NCBI GenBank assembly: GCA_001592805.2
Contig: CP051141.1
Coordinates: forward strand, 2,356,001-2,420,000
Length of the DNA stretch: 64,000 bases
DNA from: Peltaster fructicola
Taxonomy: Eukaryota > Ascomycota > Dothideomycetes
Reading direction: 5' to 3'
Shown here: one piece after another, positions 1-11,231 of the stretch
Layout: each line of letters opens with the position of its first letter
Numbering within the stretch: position 1 is the stretch's first letter
The notes under the pieces: model-generated
What the model saw: the letters and a program-made list of their open reading frames with translations, nothing else
The model's database searches: none
What the model was told of the DNA's origin: nothing
Program-made: the position numbers and the translations under genes

Positions 1-1
1 C

Positions 2-406
2 ACGCCCGTCACAGCACAGCGACGCCAGCCACAGCCTGTAGCAAGACATGATGAGCATGATCTCAATTCCGAATCAGAAGATTGGGAGGCAGAAGCAGAT
101 ACGCAGCGACAACGAGAGCTTGCCGATCGTTATGGTCTTGGTGGTGCTGCACATCCTACAGCACTCACGCAGATCCCGCCAGAAGCCCCGACAGTTCCTG
201 CAACAAGTGCCGCAGCAATGGCAACCTACGGCCCGACTGTCGTAGAGCCTCATGGTGCAGCTACGCTCGGCGCTGAGCCTGACTATGAAGGCAGTGGCTA
301 CGATGGATGGGAGAATCTTGGTGCGAGGAGCACTCACCATCCTACACGATTGAGCGACGTGCTTGAGGAGGAAGAGGAGAGAAGCAGTCGAAGGACAGCA
401 GAGTGA
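2..406 (+). CDS. 3' end of an unrecognised protein (partial)
   Basis: An open frame runs from the left edge to a TGA at 404-406, so only the last 134 residues are in the window and the start lies outside. The tail is hydrophilic. It is Ala/Pro/Thr-rich in the middle (positions about 150-260) and then has a Tyr/Gly/Asp patch (DYEGSGYDGWENLG) and an acidic run followed by basic residues at the C terminus (LEEEEERSSRR). I see no domain, membrane segment or zinc motif. It looks like the disordered tail of a larger protein. The open frame from the first base and its biased composition support coding. Another ORF on the opposite strand (74-805) is less likely because it has no protein-like pattern. 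Confidence 0.5.
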   Translation, partial: TPVTAQRRQPQPVARHDEHDLNSESEDWEAEADTQRQRELADRYGLGGAAHPTALTQIPPEAPTVPATSAAAMATYGPTVVEPHGAATLGAEPDYEGSGYDGWENLGARSTHHPTRLSDVLEEEEERSSRRTAE

Positions 407-922
407 TAACGTGCGAGGCATAGTGCGAGGTAGCTTACAGATTTTGCAGGCGTTCAAGCGAGCATGAACAACACAGCACGACTGGAGAGCAGAGGAGTAT
501 TGGGCAGATCGGCAAGGCTCTGTGCATAATGTGTTTTTGCCTTTCGATATCTTGTCGATTGAAGTACTGGGCATAGCACGGCGATGGGGATAGTCGGCGA
601 GTGGCATCTCGTCGGCTTGTAAATTGAGTTCATATATCTTGCAAACATCACATCTGATGACTCTGCGTGTTGAAAATGCATCACCTTGTGCTCGAGATCC
701 GTGTAACCGGACGAGAAGGTCGAAGGGCTTCCTGTTTGGCTGGCTAACTCGCCCGGCGTGCGACGCGTGGCCAACTTTTGAAGCTAGCATGACATCGTCC
801 ATCATTCACTGCGTTCGTGAAGCATCGTGACGACGAGCTTCGGTATCTATGACTGTCCATGGCGGTAACGTCGGTCATTCATTTCTATAAACCAACCTCA
901 CTGCGGTAATGGGCTGTTCATC

Positions 923-3333
923 ATGTCTGCCGCAGATACTGGAAACGAAGGTCGAATCAAGCAAGCAGCTCAACAAGCTGATCAAGATCAAGATCAAGAT
1001 GGATCAACAACCCAGGACTACACCGACTCTGGAGAGTACTGGACATGGAGCACTCTATCGCCTTTGTTGGCCGGCACTTTCGGTCCAATGGCCACTGCCT
1101 TCAGTATATGCGCTCTTGTCTACGGTTGGCGAGAGTATCTACCTCCGGGTACTGTCGAAGCTGATGCTTCGGCTTTGAGTGATCCTCACTGGCTTGTATG
1201 GCGGCGATGTATCTATGAGTCAAGAGGCTGACTACTAACAGATCGCAATCAATGCTCTTTCTCTGGCCGCGGCTCTTGCTGGGAATCTAGCTTTGCTGCT
1301 CAACATGGCAGCACGACTACGCTTCACCATCGCACAGCCTATCACGATAGGAGGCTTTTACCTGGCGAGCGTACTACTGATTGCAGACATGGCAGCTCTG
1401 ACGTCCTCGGGAGACTATCGCATCGACTGGGCACCTGCTGAGCCTTCTCAGTCTCATACACTGACGAGTGCCTTCTACTACGCGACGTTTGCAGCCGGAC
1501 TGTACTTTATCATCGCCAGTCTGATGTGTCTAACAGTATATGGTGCTAACAAACGCTATTATGACAAGAGCTTTAGCCTGAGCAGGTCTCAGAGAACACT
1601 AATGCTGCAGACTATGTCGTTCTTCATCTATCTCTTGTTGGGTGCGCTTGTATGGAGCAAGATCGAAGGCTGGAAGTACCTTGACGCTGTCTACTGGGCT
1701 GACACAACCTTGCTAACGGTCGGCACTGGAGATTTCTATCCTCAGACTGCCGTTGGACAGGGTCTGCTCTTTCCTTTTGCCATCGGTGGCATTCTCATCC
1801 TTGGTCTCGTTGTTGGAAGCATCAGAACGTTGGTTCTCGAGAGAGGCGAAGAGAAGATGGCGGCTAAGATCACGGAGAAGCGTCGTGACACGGCGATAAA
1901 CCATGTCGATGTAAAGCACCAGACGATCAAGATCGGTATCCTTGCGAAAGCGCAATTCGTCATCAAACCAAATATGCTACCAGCACATCGTCGAGGCGAG
2001 GAGTTTCAGATCATGCGCAAAGTACAGCTCCTGGCCGAGCGTGAACGACGTTACATGGCTCTCGCCATGAGTGGGTTCTTCACATGTGTTCTGTGGTTCA
2101 TTGGTGCTGTCATATTTGCGGTATGTGTATGCTTTCACTCACTCACCCAAGCACTGACACACTACCAGCGTGCTGAGGTCGATCAAGACCTGGAGTACCT
2201 CGACTGGCTGTTCTTCTCGTACGTCTCCCTGCTGACGATCGGATATGGTACTCCAGCGCCTACGTCGAACTTTGGTAAGGCCTTTTTCGTCTTCTGGTCT
2301 TTGTTGGCTGTCCCGTGAGTGTCCTACACAACCGACAACAACAGCTAATCCGTCACCAAGCTCCCTCACCATCTTGATCTCGAACATGGGCGACACTGTC
2401 GTTAAGGGCGTCCAAGATCTGACAGATCTCATTGCCTCGATCACTGTCCTCCCGGGCGACAAAGGCTTCAGAGCCACGCTAAAGCTGTTAATCAAGCGCC
2501 TTTCGCCGGAGTAGGTGTACACAGTCCTTACGAGACCAAGCTAACATGATAGCTTAAAACCTATGCGATTCACTGGACCTGGCGTATTCGGTGACTGGCC
2601 GACGACGTCGGGAAAGAAAATGACGCCAGCGACAGACTGGGAGAATCATATACTGGATCGCTTGGCAGACCGCATGTCATCACACATCACGCCTACAGAG
2701 CTGAAGAACCAGAAGGCAGCTTTCGCTGATGAGTCTTTGCCTGGCAATGAGCTAGATCGCGACATTGGCTTCTATCATTACGTATTGTCTCGCGAGATCA
2801 GAGATGTAATGAAAGACCTCGGGGCCAGTCCGCCCAAGAAGTACAGCTGGGGTGACTGGGAGTACTTTATCAAGCTCATGGGAAATGACCTGGCAGCGCA
2901 GGAGGAAGACCACTCAGAATTTCCTGGCCAGGACATCCCTGACTTGCTGGTTCCTGATCATTTGGCCGTGCATAGGAGTCCTACAGACACAAGCCTGGGG
3001 TCGCCAAAGCTGACGCATGTTGGCAGGGACGAACGAGAAGCGCTGCAGAACACGCATACTTGGAAAATGCCTTGGTCCTGGCTGTCAAACGAATCTCCAC
3101 TGATGTGTGCCCGTAACGAAAGCGAGTGGATCATGGAGAGACTGTCGGCTGCGTTGGAGCGTGAGCTCAACAGGACTCGAAGAGGCTACAGACGTAAGCC
3201 GCCTATCAGCTACAGGGAATTGAGCAAGTATCTGCTGGAAAAGGATTCCGACGCCACAACAGAGAACCCTGAGGATGAGAAAGAGAAAACAGAGAACGAT
3301 AAGCTGCAGAGGGCGGCGTTGTCTGAGGATTGA
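923..3333 (+). CDS. TOK1: TOK-type outward-rectifying potassium channel
   Basis: Two-pore-domain K+ channel of the fungal TOK family (eight transmembrane helices, two pore loops), expected in the plasma membrane where it releases K+ and sets membrane potential. Exons join(923..1195,1242..2120,2169..2314,2361..2510,2553..3333) give 742 residues. Selectivity filters are TVGTGDFYP in pore 1 (about nt 1720) and TIGYG in pore 2 (about nt 2236), with hydrophobic helices before, between and after. The conserved LTILISNMGDT stretch follows pore 2 after splicing of intron 3. The C-terminal third (exon 5) is a long charged cytosolic tail, as in the family. Intron 2 (48 bases) is three-n and stop-free, so unspliced message would still read through. 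An acidic Gln/Asp hexanucleotide repeat (GATCAA, near 980-1000) lies in the N terminus. The start is the first ATG after an upstream stop. Confidence 0.93.
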
Positions 3334-3629
3334 ACATACGAGATGGTCACTGCGTTGTCCGTCGGACGCCACATCTATGCCTCACGGAATTCGTGGCTTG
3401 CGTGCGGCCGATCCGTCTGATCTCAACAGCATAACCATGCCCAAATGCAGCATGTGTAGAGATATGGCTGGAGACACGGCGAGAGCAAGCTACAACAATA
3501 CTTCACCAATATCTCAGATGAAAATCTAAGCACGGAGAGTCTTCAATCGCTATCTATGCCTTTTATGTCTTCGCTAAATGCTGAGCAATCCCGTATCCCG
3601 GGCGTCCTTATTCATAACTGATCTTAGTA

Positions 3630-4988
3630 TCATTCCTTCTCTACCGGTGCTACCGATGGAAACTGCACCAGGAAGGGCGATGAAGGCTGGTGTGGCGACG
3701 GCGATGGTTGTGGTGATAGAGGCGAATGTGGTGATCGAGGAGAAGCGAGCTGATCAGCACCAGATTTGTATATCCTCTCGAAGAATCGCGGCATCTCGTT
3801 CACGTGTGCTTCTGCATCGCCTTGTCGTATTCGCTCACTCTCCAGCATACGCAAGCTCATGGATGCTCGTTGCTGTATACGAATGCTCTCGGATGTGGTG
3901 TCTATTCGTCCCCAGGGACCATCACGGCTGCCGGGTCGACTTCCTAGCATTTCATTTCGCTGCTTCCACAAGCCGCTGTCGAAGGTGATGTTGTCGAGGT
4001 TTTGGCCTGGCATCCGGAATGTTTCCAGTACTGGCGCCTCTGCTTCGGGAGCCTCACCCTGGACGATATAGCTGGATCGAGTGAGAGTGTAGAGCAGTAC
4101 ATCGAGCCAGCCGTTGCTAGTGATCATGGCTCCACCTATGCAGAGATAGATATACCCGGGGTCCTTGCCTGCACTGCTTGCCAGTCGAGCAGACACAATC
4201 GGGAGTGTGCAGATGCAGTACACTATTGGGTACGCAACCATCATCTTGGCGGCAGCTTGTGCTCGCTGAGCAGTCTTCATATCGGCATAGTAGCATTCAC
4301 GCACTCGTCGGTTGAGGATGTAGAAGGTAGCAGCGTAAATGACAGCCACTGCTAGCTCCGCTATTATGATCCACAAGTAATGGAAATAGAGACGCTCGGA
4401 AGCGTAAGTGTTGTTGATGAAGCACCACGGTCCTGTGCGTGCAAAGTAGTCGGAAGGATGCAGTGCTACCTGGATCATCGTCAGCCTGCTCATGCAGGTC
4501 ATTGGAACACTTACACCAAGGATAGCACAGCCGTAGATGAACACCCAGCAGCCTGCGATGGTCCAGAAGAATGCCTTTGGCTTCAAGCGGTAGTCGTAGA
4601 TGACGTCCGCGAATGCATGGAGGGCGATAACCAAGGTGAAGATGCCACTCGCTAAATCTCCTGTAGCGATGAACCAGCCTTGTGCCCAACACATGCCGGA
4701 GCCGACCTGGATAGCATTGATTCTAAGCCATTGTGCGTTGAGCAGGAACGCGAAGGCTTGCTGTACGTCCGCGAGGATTAGATTGAATATGAGGATCAAT
4801 ATCTGATTGACGCCTTGCTGTCCCTGCTTCCGCCATCTGATGAAAAGGTGACACAGTCGAAATAAGAGCAGCACTGTTGTGACGAAGGAAATAAGACCCA
4901 TAGCTGCCACGACTGGCAGGGCCTGATGTACAGGTAATGGCAAAGGCGAGATCGAGCTCGAGTCAGTGAGTCGGTAGTTGTCCTTCAT
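3630..4988 (-). CDS. Seven-transmembrane receptor, Git3/cAMP-receptor-like GPCR
   Basis: Predicted plasma-membrane receptor. Seven hydrophobic helices occupy the first 300 residues, starting VVAAMGLISFVTTVLLLF, with a WRKQGQQG first cytosolic loop and a conserved Trp/Cys-rich helix 3 region. The remaining 130 residues are a Ser/Pro-rich cytosolic tail with basic stretches, typical of nutrient-sensing Git3-like and cAMP-receptor-like fungal GPCRs. The ligand cannot be told. The continuous frame reads 452 residues, but bases 4470-4514 look exactly like a 45-base intron on the minus strand (GTAAGT donor, CTGAC branch site, CAG acceptor). The better model is complement(join(3630..4469,4515..4988)), 437 residues, removing 15 residues after helix 4. 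The 3' end faces the TOK gene with 296 bp between stops. Confidence 0.85.
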   Translation of the reverse strand: MKDNYRLTDSSSISPLPLPVHQALPVVAAMGLISFVTTVLLLFRLCHLFIRWRKQGQQGVNQILILIFNLILADVQQAFAFLLNAQWLRINAIQVGSGMCWAQGWFIATGDLASGIFTLVIALHAFADVIYDYRLKPKAFFWTIAGCWVFIYGCAILGVSVPMTCMSRLTMIQVALHPSDYFARTGPWCFINNTYASERLYFHYLWIIIAELAVAVIYAATFYILNRRVRECYYADMKTAQRAQAAAKMMVAYPIVYCICTLPIVSARLASSAGKDPGYIYLCIGGAMITSNGWLDVLLYTLTRSSYIVQGEAPEAEAPVLETFRMPGQNLDNITFDSGLWKQRNEMLGSRPGSRDGPWGRIDTTSESIRIQQRASMSLRMLESERIRQGDAEAHVNEMPRFFERIYKSGADQLASPRSPHSPLSPQPSPSPHQPSSPFLVQFPSVAPVEKE

Positions 4989-7051
4989 GTTGAGGAGAGG
5001 TGTAGTTGTGCCGATGTGATATTATACTGACATGCTGAAGAGTGAGTGTGGTTGCTGATTGACACAGCTTTGACGCCTGCTGGAGCAGGTGGACGTTGTT
5101 GATGTACTGTACAAAGACGCGGTCGAGAGAGTGAAGGATATGAGACGATGTCAGAAAGGAAGAGATACCTCCTACCTGCGTTTTGACATCCATGCCGTAG
5201 ATGCAAAGAGGCTCTTCTCGCCAAGCAGCGGCCGTAGGTCGATCATGCATGTTTTGACGGCGCCTAACGGTGTAGGCAACTCCGAGCCTCGTAGCAGGGG
5301 TCAGACCAATGTCGCAGACTCATATTCTCCTCACCAGACAGAAATCTGAGTCGAAGCGAAAATGTGGCTTGCGTCGGTCTCCTGTGTGATACCTGGAGGC
5401 GTTCTGGCTCCCTGGGACACTTTGTAAATTGAGAGAAAGGATGGATCGGGCTAGCTGCCGCATGTCTACCCGCCAACGCCATAACACCAGCTGCATCTCA
5501 CCACCAGAGGACTTTGATTTGTTCTTCTCTCAAAGGGCACACAAAACGTTCTAGTCCTTCTCATCACAGCCTCAAGTCGCATGAGAGTGCTCGACCGCGA
5601 TGCCGTGGCTGCCGCCGGCACCAGAGGGTCGTCGAACTTGTCTTGGCTTTCGAAATATGCTTATGCCACGCGAAGCATAATACACGCCTTGCTAACAAGG
5701 TTTGATTGCGAGAAGTGTCACAAACTCCTCGGATGTATTCAGCCACAACTGAGCTTCGTTCTTGGCAAGTAGAAAGAGCTCTCGCGACGTGCCGAGCGAT
5801 GAGCACTTGCGACGATGAAGTACACAGATAGCTTGATCGACTGATGGTGTAGCTGGGCATACAACGATGTTGTTCTCGGGCGTGTTCATAGTAAGGTTCT
5901 CGTCAGCCCTGCTCTCGAACCCTGTGGAACACTGTTCCAATGGCGGCATCGTAACGCTCGCCGTTACACGAGATTCGAGCTTGTATCAGGCTATGTGGGA
6001 CACTCTTCTGGACGGCTTCGTACACGCCGAACGACGTCCTGCTCAGCTGCGCCTTGAGTAACACTGCATGTGTCCGAGGACAATGCAACGCTACTGCGTC
6101 GGCATCAAGATCTGTTGTATCATTTCCCTCTGTCCGCAAGGTCCTTACGCCTCGGGCGGAGTTCTACGTGGTCAGCTTCGGCATAATAATCCACAGGACG
6201 TCACATTTAGGATGTATCGAGCAGTTGTGATCGCACGCTCTACATGGCTATCGTGACTTGTGTAGAGCTCGAGCGACATGAGGCTGAGCTCATCCTGACA
6301 GCAGCACCATCCGTAAGGACTAAAGAACGTTCTCACAGATCCGGTGTGCAAGTCGACCAGGCGCTCTCACCTGTCCATATTGCTATGGTCCAAATGCTTT
6401 CAGCACGAAGAGCTCAAAGATATGGAGATGTCGGACGAATGCAGTCTTGCCGAGTCCAACCCACTGACTTCAGGATCTTGTCTGGTCGCAGCTTGGAGCA
6501 TGACGGACACAAGTGGCGGCTCGCGTTGCCTTTGCGTGTCTTCGAAGCTAGGATATATCCTGACTGTCTCTACGACATCCGGCGATTCGCAGCCTGTCGA
6601 GTCTCTCCAGGAGCACTGCGAGACAAGCTATGTTGTAGCATTGAGAGTTCTCGGCCGTGTCTGCATGCATGCTTCGATACAATGGTTTGAAGTCCTTGGA
6701 TGTGCGATTGTGTTGGTGGTGAGCAAGAATCGCAACCATCTCGCACTCTTATTGACCAGGCATGCTGCACAGCTGACCCTCAGTCGTGGCTCCAACAAGC
6801 AGTGCCGAGCACAAGACCTTGACCAGATGTTCAAAGTTGCTCCAAGCATGAGAAATGTTGCTACGTGGGCACTCAGTTTCAGCAGCATTGAGTTGCCATG
6901 CAAAGCGGAGCTTGACCCAACTCTCTTCACCTACCACCAAAGACAGACAAGCTCTGGTTGCGACATCATAGTCTCTCAGCTCGACGATAAAACTAGGTAA
7001 GCGGCTTCTCTACAGCTTACCCGCTCCTCGACTGTCAACAGACATACGTAC
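4989..7051. other. Gene-free stretch between receptor and dehydrogenase
   Basis: Two kilobases in which I find no convincing gene. Several ORFs occur, the longest 218 codons at 6344-7000 (+), but they overlap on both strands, are Cys/Ser/His-rich without domain pattern, and have no supporting splice structure. No tRNA fold, long repeat or transposon end was seen. It holds the upstream regions of the receptor (leftwards) and of the dehydrogenase (rightwards). A noncoding RNA or a fast-evolving small secreted protein cannot be excluded. Confidence 0.5.
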
Positions 7052-7997
7052 ATGCAGTCCATCGTTTCGAGCTCTCTTAATCGTCTTTTCATCCGATCTG
7101 CCCCAACACTACCTCGTTCAGGCTATCTCAGGAACATGGCTACAGCAATGAGCAAGCGCCTTGAAGGCAAGACCATCCTGATTACAGGAGCATCCTCTGG
7201 TATTGGAAAGAGTACTGCACAGGAGTTTGCGCGCACATCGCCTAAGAACCTCAAGATTATCGTCACAGCACGACGGCTGGATTCACTGAAGCAGCTTGCG
7301 GAGGAGATCAAGAAAGAGGTGGGTGAGGGCGTGAAGGTGCATCCAGTCCAGTTGGACGTCAGCAATGCCTCGGAGATTCGAGGATTCGTGGACAAACTGC
7401 CCGATGAGTTCAAGCAGATTGATGTACTCGTCAACAACGCTGGACTCGTGAAGGGTGTCGACCAGGTTGGTAACATAAAAGAAGAGGACCTCAACGTCAT
7501 GTTTGCGACCAATGTCACCGGTCTGATCAACATGACGCAAGCTGTGCTTCCATCTATGAAGAGTCGAGGTGAGAGTGGACAAGGAGATATCATCAACATT
7601 GGCTCTATTGCTGGTCGTGATCCATACACAGAAGGTGCCATCTACTGCGCAACGAAAGCTGCAGTGAGGAGCTTCACCGAGTCGATGCGTAAAGAGTTGA
7701 TTGCTACAAGGATACGAGTGATTGAGATCGACCCTGGTCAGGTCGAGACAGAGTTCAGCGTGGTGCGATTTTATGGTGACAAGGCCAAAGCAGATGCAGT
7801 CTATGCTGGTTGCGAGCCCTTGACACCGGACGATATTGCTGAGATCATTGTCTTTGCTGCCGGTCGAAGGGAGAACGTCGTGGTCGCGGACACTCTGATC
7901 TATCCGAACCATCAGGTGAGTGATGCAGATTGTTGGCTTGAGATCACACTGACATTTACAGGCATCGGCCAAGATCCTGCACAAGAAGAGTTCGTAG
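7052..7997 (+). CDS. NADP-dependent short-chain dehydrogenase, YdfG/YMR226C type
   Basis: Classical short-chain dehydrogenase/reductase related to the L-allo-threonine / 3-hydroxy acid dehydrogenases. Exons 7052..7915 and 7962..7997 give 299 residues. The 46-base intron (GTGAGT...ACAG) near the 3' end leaves only 11 codons in exon 2, ending KKSS. Visible motifs are the cofactor site TGASSGIG (about residues 46-53) followed by an Arg-Arg pair after strand 2 that favours NADP, NNAG, the catalytic Ser in IGSIAG, and YCATK (Tyr-x3-Lys). The first 28 residues are Ser/Arg/Leu-rich and could be a mitochondrial presequence. A second ATG at 7136 (MATAMSKRLEGK) fits the usual cytosolic start, so two forms are possible. 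The substrate is inferred from the family only. Confidence 0.9.
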
Positions 7998-8231
7998 TTG
8001 CCTCATGTGGGAAAGATATAGAGACGGCAGGCGACCGACATTCTCAGGACTCTTGGAAGAAGCATAGCTGGTGCAACTGGCTTCCGCTAAACAACATGCC
8101 TTCGGGCGCCTCATTATTAGACAGCTAGCGTCGCTCGCCGAGCACTACAGTGTGTCTCTTGGTAGCCCATGGAACATGGCCGCCGTGTTAGGTCTCAGTT
8201 GGGTATCTCATACAATCTTAACAATAAACTT

Positions 8232-9111
8232 CTACCAATCTTGCAGGCCGAGTTCGGGCGTGACATATCTCTTGTTAATGGCAGACACGAGATCTGACGC
8301 TTTGCTGCCATTCTTGCAGTCCTTCCACTCGCCATCGTCTCTGATGCAAAAGGTCTCTCCATCTACACGTACCGTGCAGCTTGTCCTCACTCCTGCATTA
8401 GCACTGCGCTTGAAGCTGTCTTGCAGCATCTCCACTGCTGGACTGCCATCCTGATCCACAGCACAATCGTTGAGCTTTGCGAACTCCATGCCATGCTCCA
8501 GCGCGCAATCCTCGATCAGCTCTTGCTCTGGGATGTCCTTATAATCCTTCGACAGGCACATGGTGAATCCTAGGTAGATTTTCGGGTCTGGGTATAGCTT
8601 GGCTGCGCACAGTTCGATGATGTTGCCGAGACACTCTTGAGGACCGTGTTTGCATAGAACGCCGTCATCGTGCTTGGTTGAGCTAGACATGTTAGTTTCG
8701 TCGTTATGAGCAGCAGGAAGAGAGTGCATACCTTCCGATGTATGACAGCTTAAAATTGACTTTGCTGCTGACGTTCATCATAGCAGGCAGAATCATGTCG
8801 TGGAGGCAATCTCGAGCATCGGGACATTTGCTCATGATATGTGCCTCCAGAGCGACCTTGCTGGCTCGTGGCATTGGTAGATCGTCGGCGAGCGCATCCT
8901 CCATGACAAGTGCGCCGCAGACGATCAGTAGTAATGTGAGTAGGGCAGTGGTTCCAAGCATGATGGCCTTGTGCACTCTGCCATTTGTCGATCGTGACCA
9001 GGCTCGCATGTATTCGCGTTGTGCTCGAGAGACATTTTGTTGCAGCTCAGATAGTGATGGCTGTGATGTGCTTGCCGCCAGTAATGGCTGCTTTTCTAGA
9101 TCTGAAGACAT
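8232..9111 (-). CDS. GILT-family thiol reductase-like membrane protein
   Basis: Gamma-interferon-inducible lysosomal thiol reductase (GILT) family. Exons complement(join(8232..8682,8732..9111)) give 276 residues, with a 49-base intron (GTATGC...CTAG). The N terminus is cytosolic, with a dileucine-like EKQPLL, then a signal-anchor helix (TTALLTLLLIVCGALVM, about residues 53-69). The lumenal domain begins at the family signature SKCPDARDC and carries the second hallmark, HGPQECLGN, about 40 residues on. Further Cys pairs follow (ALEHGMEFAKLNDC). Animal GILT uses CxxC; here the two cysteines of the signature are separated by five residues (CPDARDC), which I believe is common in fungal members, so reductase activity is uncertain. 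The likely location is the vacuole or secretory lumen. The start is the ATG before SSDLEKQPLL. Confidence 0.85.
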
Positions 9112-11231
9112 GGTGTGGTGGTTGTGATGAGGTAGGTGGTAAGGTAGATGAGTAACTCGAGGCTTTTGCATGTGGCAACAACTTACAAGCGAAACACACG
9201 TCACAGCTTGACTGCAACAGACATCTTGGACAAGGTGCCGCCTTTGTCAGAGCTCAACCTATCTACCGCGGTCGACATTGAACATTGTGTGCTGCAGCCT
9301 GACTGCATGCTGCGCGATCATGTTCAGTTCTTACAACACTGCACATACGCCAAGCTGGATAGCATGGTACTCGTCGGCATTGTACATCTATGCTATTCCC
9401 ATGTGATTCCCACTCATTGCGCCAGGCATCCATAAGCTCTCTAGGCTATACTGTAACTTCTTAGTCGGTCCGGTTATACAACAGAGCTTGTGTGATTTCG
9501 TCCTGACTCCGAGACAGCAATACAGTCTAGAGATCTCGGCTGCGCAATGCATCGTTCCGCATGAAGGCGTCACAAATGGTCTTGGTGCTCAGGTCGGTCC
9601 AAGTATGGCGTCTACGAGAATGGCCGTTGCATGTTGTGCGAATATCGTCATTCAATCTGAAGCAGGACATCGAAGTCCACGCCGAGCAAAGCTGCAACTG
9701 GTCATGATAAGAGATAGACCGATAATGATGCGAATCATCGGTTAGATCGTCGTCTCCCATGTTGTGCAGCTTGTCGATTGAAGCCATGTGTCAGTGGACC
9801 TGCTAGCCTAGTCATGACCCTACCATTGTGTTACAGAGCGGGCAACTCTGTCGGCGATGCGGAGTATGACACCAATCAGACTCTGCAGATGACACTTCTC
9901 ACGAGCCACGAGGTGGTGACATTGAGTTCTAGCCGCCCTATGGGAAAAGTTTTCGTGCACACTAAGGTGAATGGACTAGGAGATTGCCCTCCACATCGTC
10001 TGTTGTTGCTTGACCATCAAACCTTGCGACCATGTCCACAACCAGAAGTAATACTTCAGGCCCGACGGTGTCTGCCGCGGGATCTGGTTCGGTAGACTGC
10101 AACCTGGGGGCAAGCATGGTTTGCGGAGGTGAGCATGGAGTATGGAGAAAGATGTGGATCTCTGATGCCCTTATAGCCGATGTGACAGTGACATCGGACC
10201 TCAATGTCGATTGTCTTTCGCGAGAAGATAGCGTGAACGCCTGCTTGTGTGCTGCCGTTTCTTCCACTCCAGATCGTCCTCGCGCGCTCATAGTCTGCAA
10301 ACAGAAGAACAGCGCTCGGTCCCAGGTCTGAGGTTCAGCTGGTAGTACAAGCAAAGTAGGCCCAAGGAGATGGTGGCTGGCAACCCTGTAGAGATCAGAA
10401 GCAAGCCAAACCAGATCCCCACCGCTAACGAAGAGCTCGTCCTATTCGGCATACTCCTCTTGCGTAAGTGCAGACGCCACCGGCTTCGCCGTTTCGACAA
10501 CACCTGATGCTCGTGTGTACTTGTCATCTTGATCGAGCCCGCATTCAACACCGACGGATCGTCAGCGAACTGCGTCAGGTCGGGGAGTGACCGCGAGGGT
10601 CATTCGTATAATACGTCTTATCTCTTCCACGACCTCAATCACCCGCAGTAACGCACAAGCACGTCGAGAGTAATGCTTCGTGGGCTTGTTCTTAGCGCTG
10701 GTCAGCAATGCCAATCGCGCTATTCATTTGACTTCGCGCCATATCGTAAGAGACTTGTGAAAAGTGAGAAAATGTCGTGAATGCTTTGCCATCAGTAGGA
10801 TCTACCGTAGCGAGGATCTGGTCAAGCTGGACGACGGATTGCCAACGGTCTGGACTAGCAGTGCAAGGATGGCCATTCGAGCCGCATACGGTATGTCATG
10901 TGGCGGAGAGTGGTGAGTGAAGAGCTCCCAGAAAGTGTGGAGCGTCGTCGTGCTGGTAACTTTCGCCCGCGCTCGTCTTGTACTAAGACCAGTCCGTCCA
11001 AGGTAAAGATCTGTGCTGCTCTCGTGCTACCCAGACTTCTTGTTGGTTTCACGAGATATCGACTGCCCGATTCTTCGTAGCTCATAATGCAGGCTATTGA
11101 TGCTGCATGCGGACTGGCCGTTGACATGCAGGGCGGCGGGAGAGCTGCGAGCACTATATAGATGCTGTACCGTCAGCTCGCCGTGTTTCTCGGTCTTGTC
11201 ATCTTCATACCATCTCCTCCTTTGAAACACA
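9112..11231. other. Gene-free stretch upstream of sugar transporter
   Basis: About 2.1 kb without a gene I can support. The longest ORFs (9962-10354 minus, 130 codons; 10288-10551 minus, 87 codons) overlap each other. The second has one plausible hydrophobic segment (SLAVGIWFGLLLISTG), and an intron-like sequence follows it, but splicing leads at once to a stop. No repeats or RNA genes were recognised. The right end contains the transporter promoter. Confidence 0.45.
11154..11161 (+). promoter_or_regulatory. TATA-like box of the sugar transporter
   Basis: CTATATAG lies about 70 bases before the transporter ATG at 11232, a usual distance for a fungal TATA box with a short leader. Strong TATA boxes are typical of regulated genes such as sugar transporters. 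This is inference from sequence and position only. Confidence 0.45.

Noticed and set aside
5881-5945. TCGAACC as a possible tRNA T-arm
   Set aside because: The flanking bases do not form a T-stem or an acceptor stem.
6344-7000. 218-codon plus-strand ORF
   Set aside because: High Cys/Ser/His without domain pattern, overlapped by ORFs in other frames, and no splice or homology support. Length is possible by chance in GC-moderate DNA.
9962-10354. 130-codon minus ORF
   Set aside because: Overlaps the preceding ORF in another frame and looks like random composition.
10288-10551. 87-codon minus ORF with one hydrophobic stretch and an intron-like sequence behind it
   Set aside because: Splicing the candidate intron leads to a stop after two codons, and no family is recognised.
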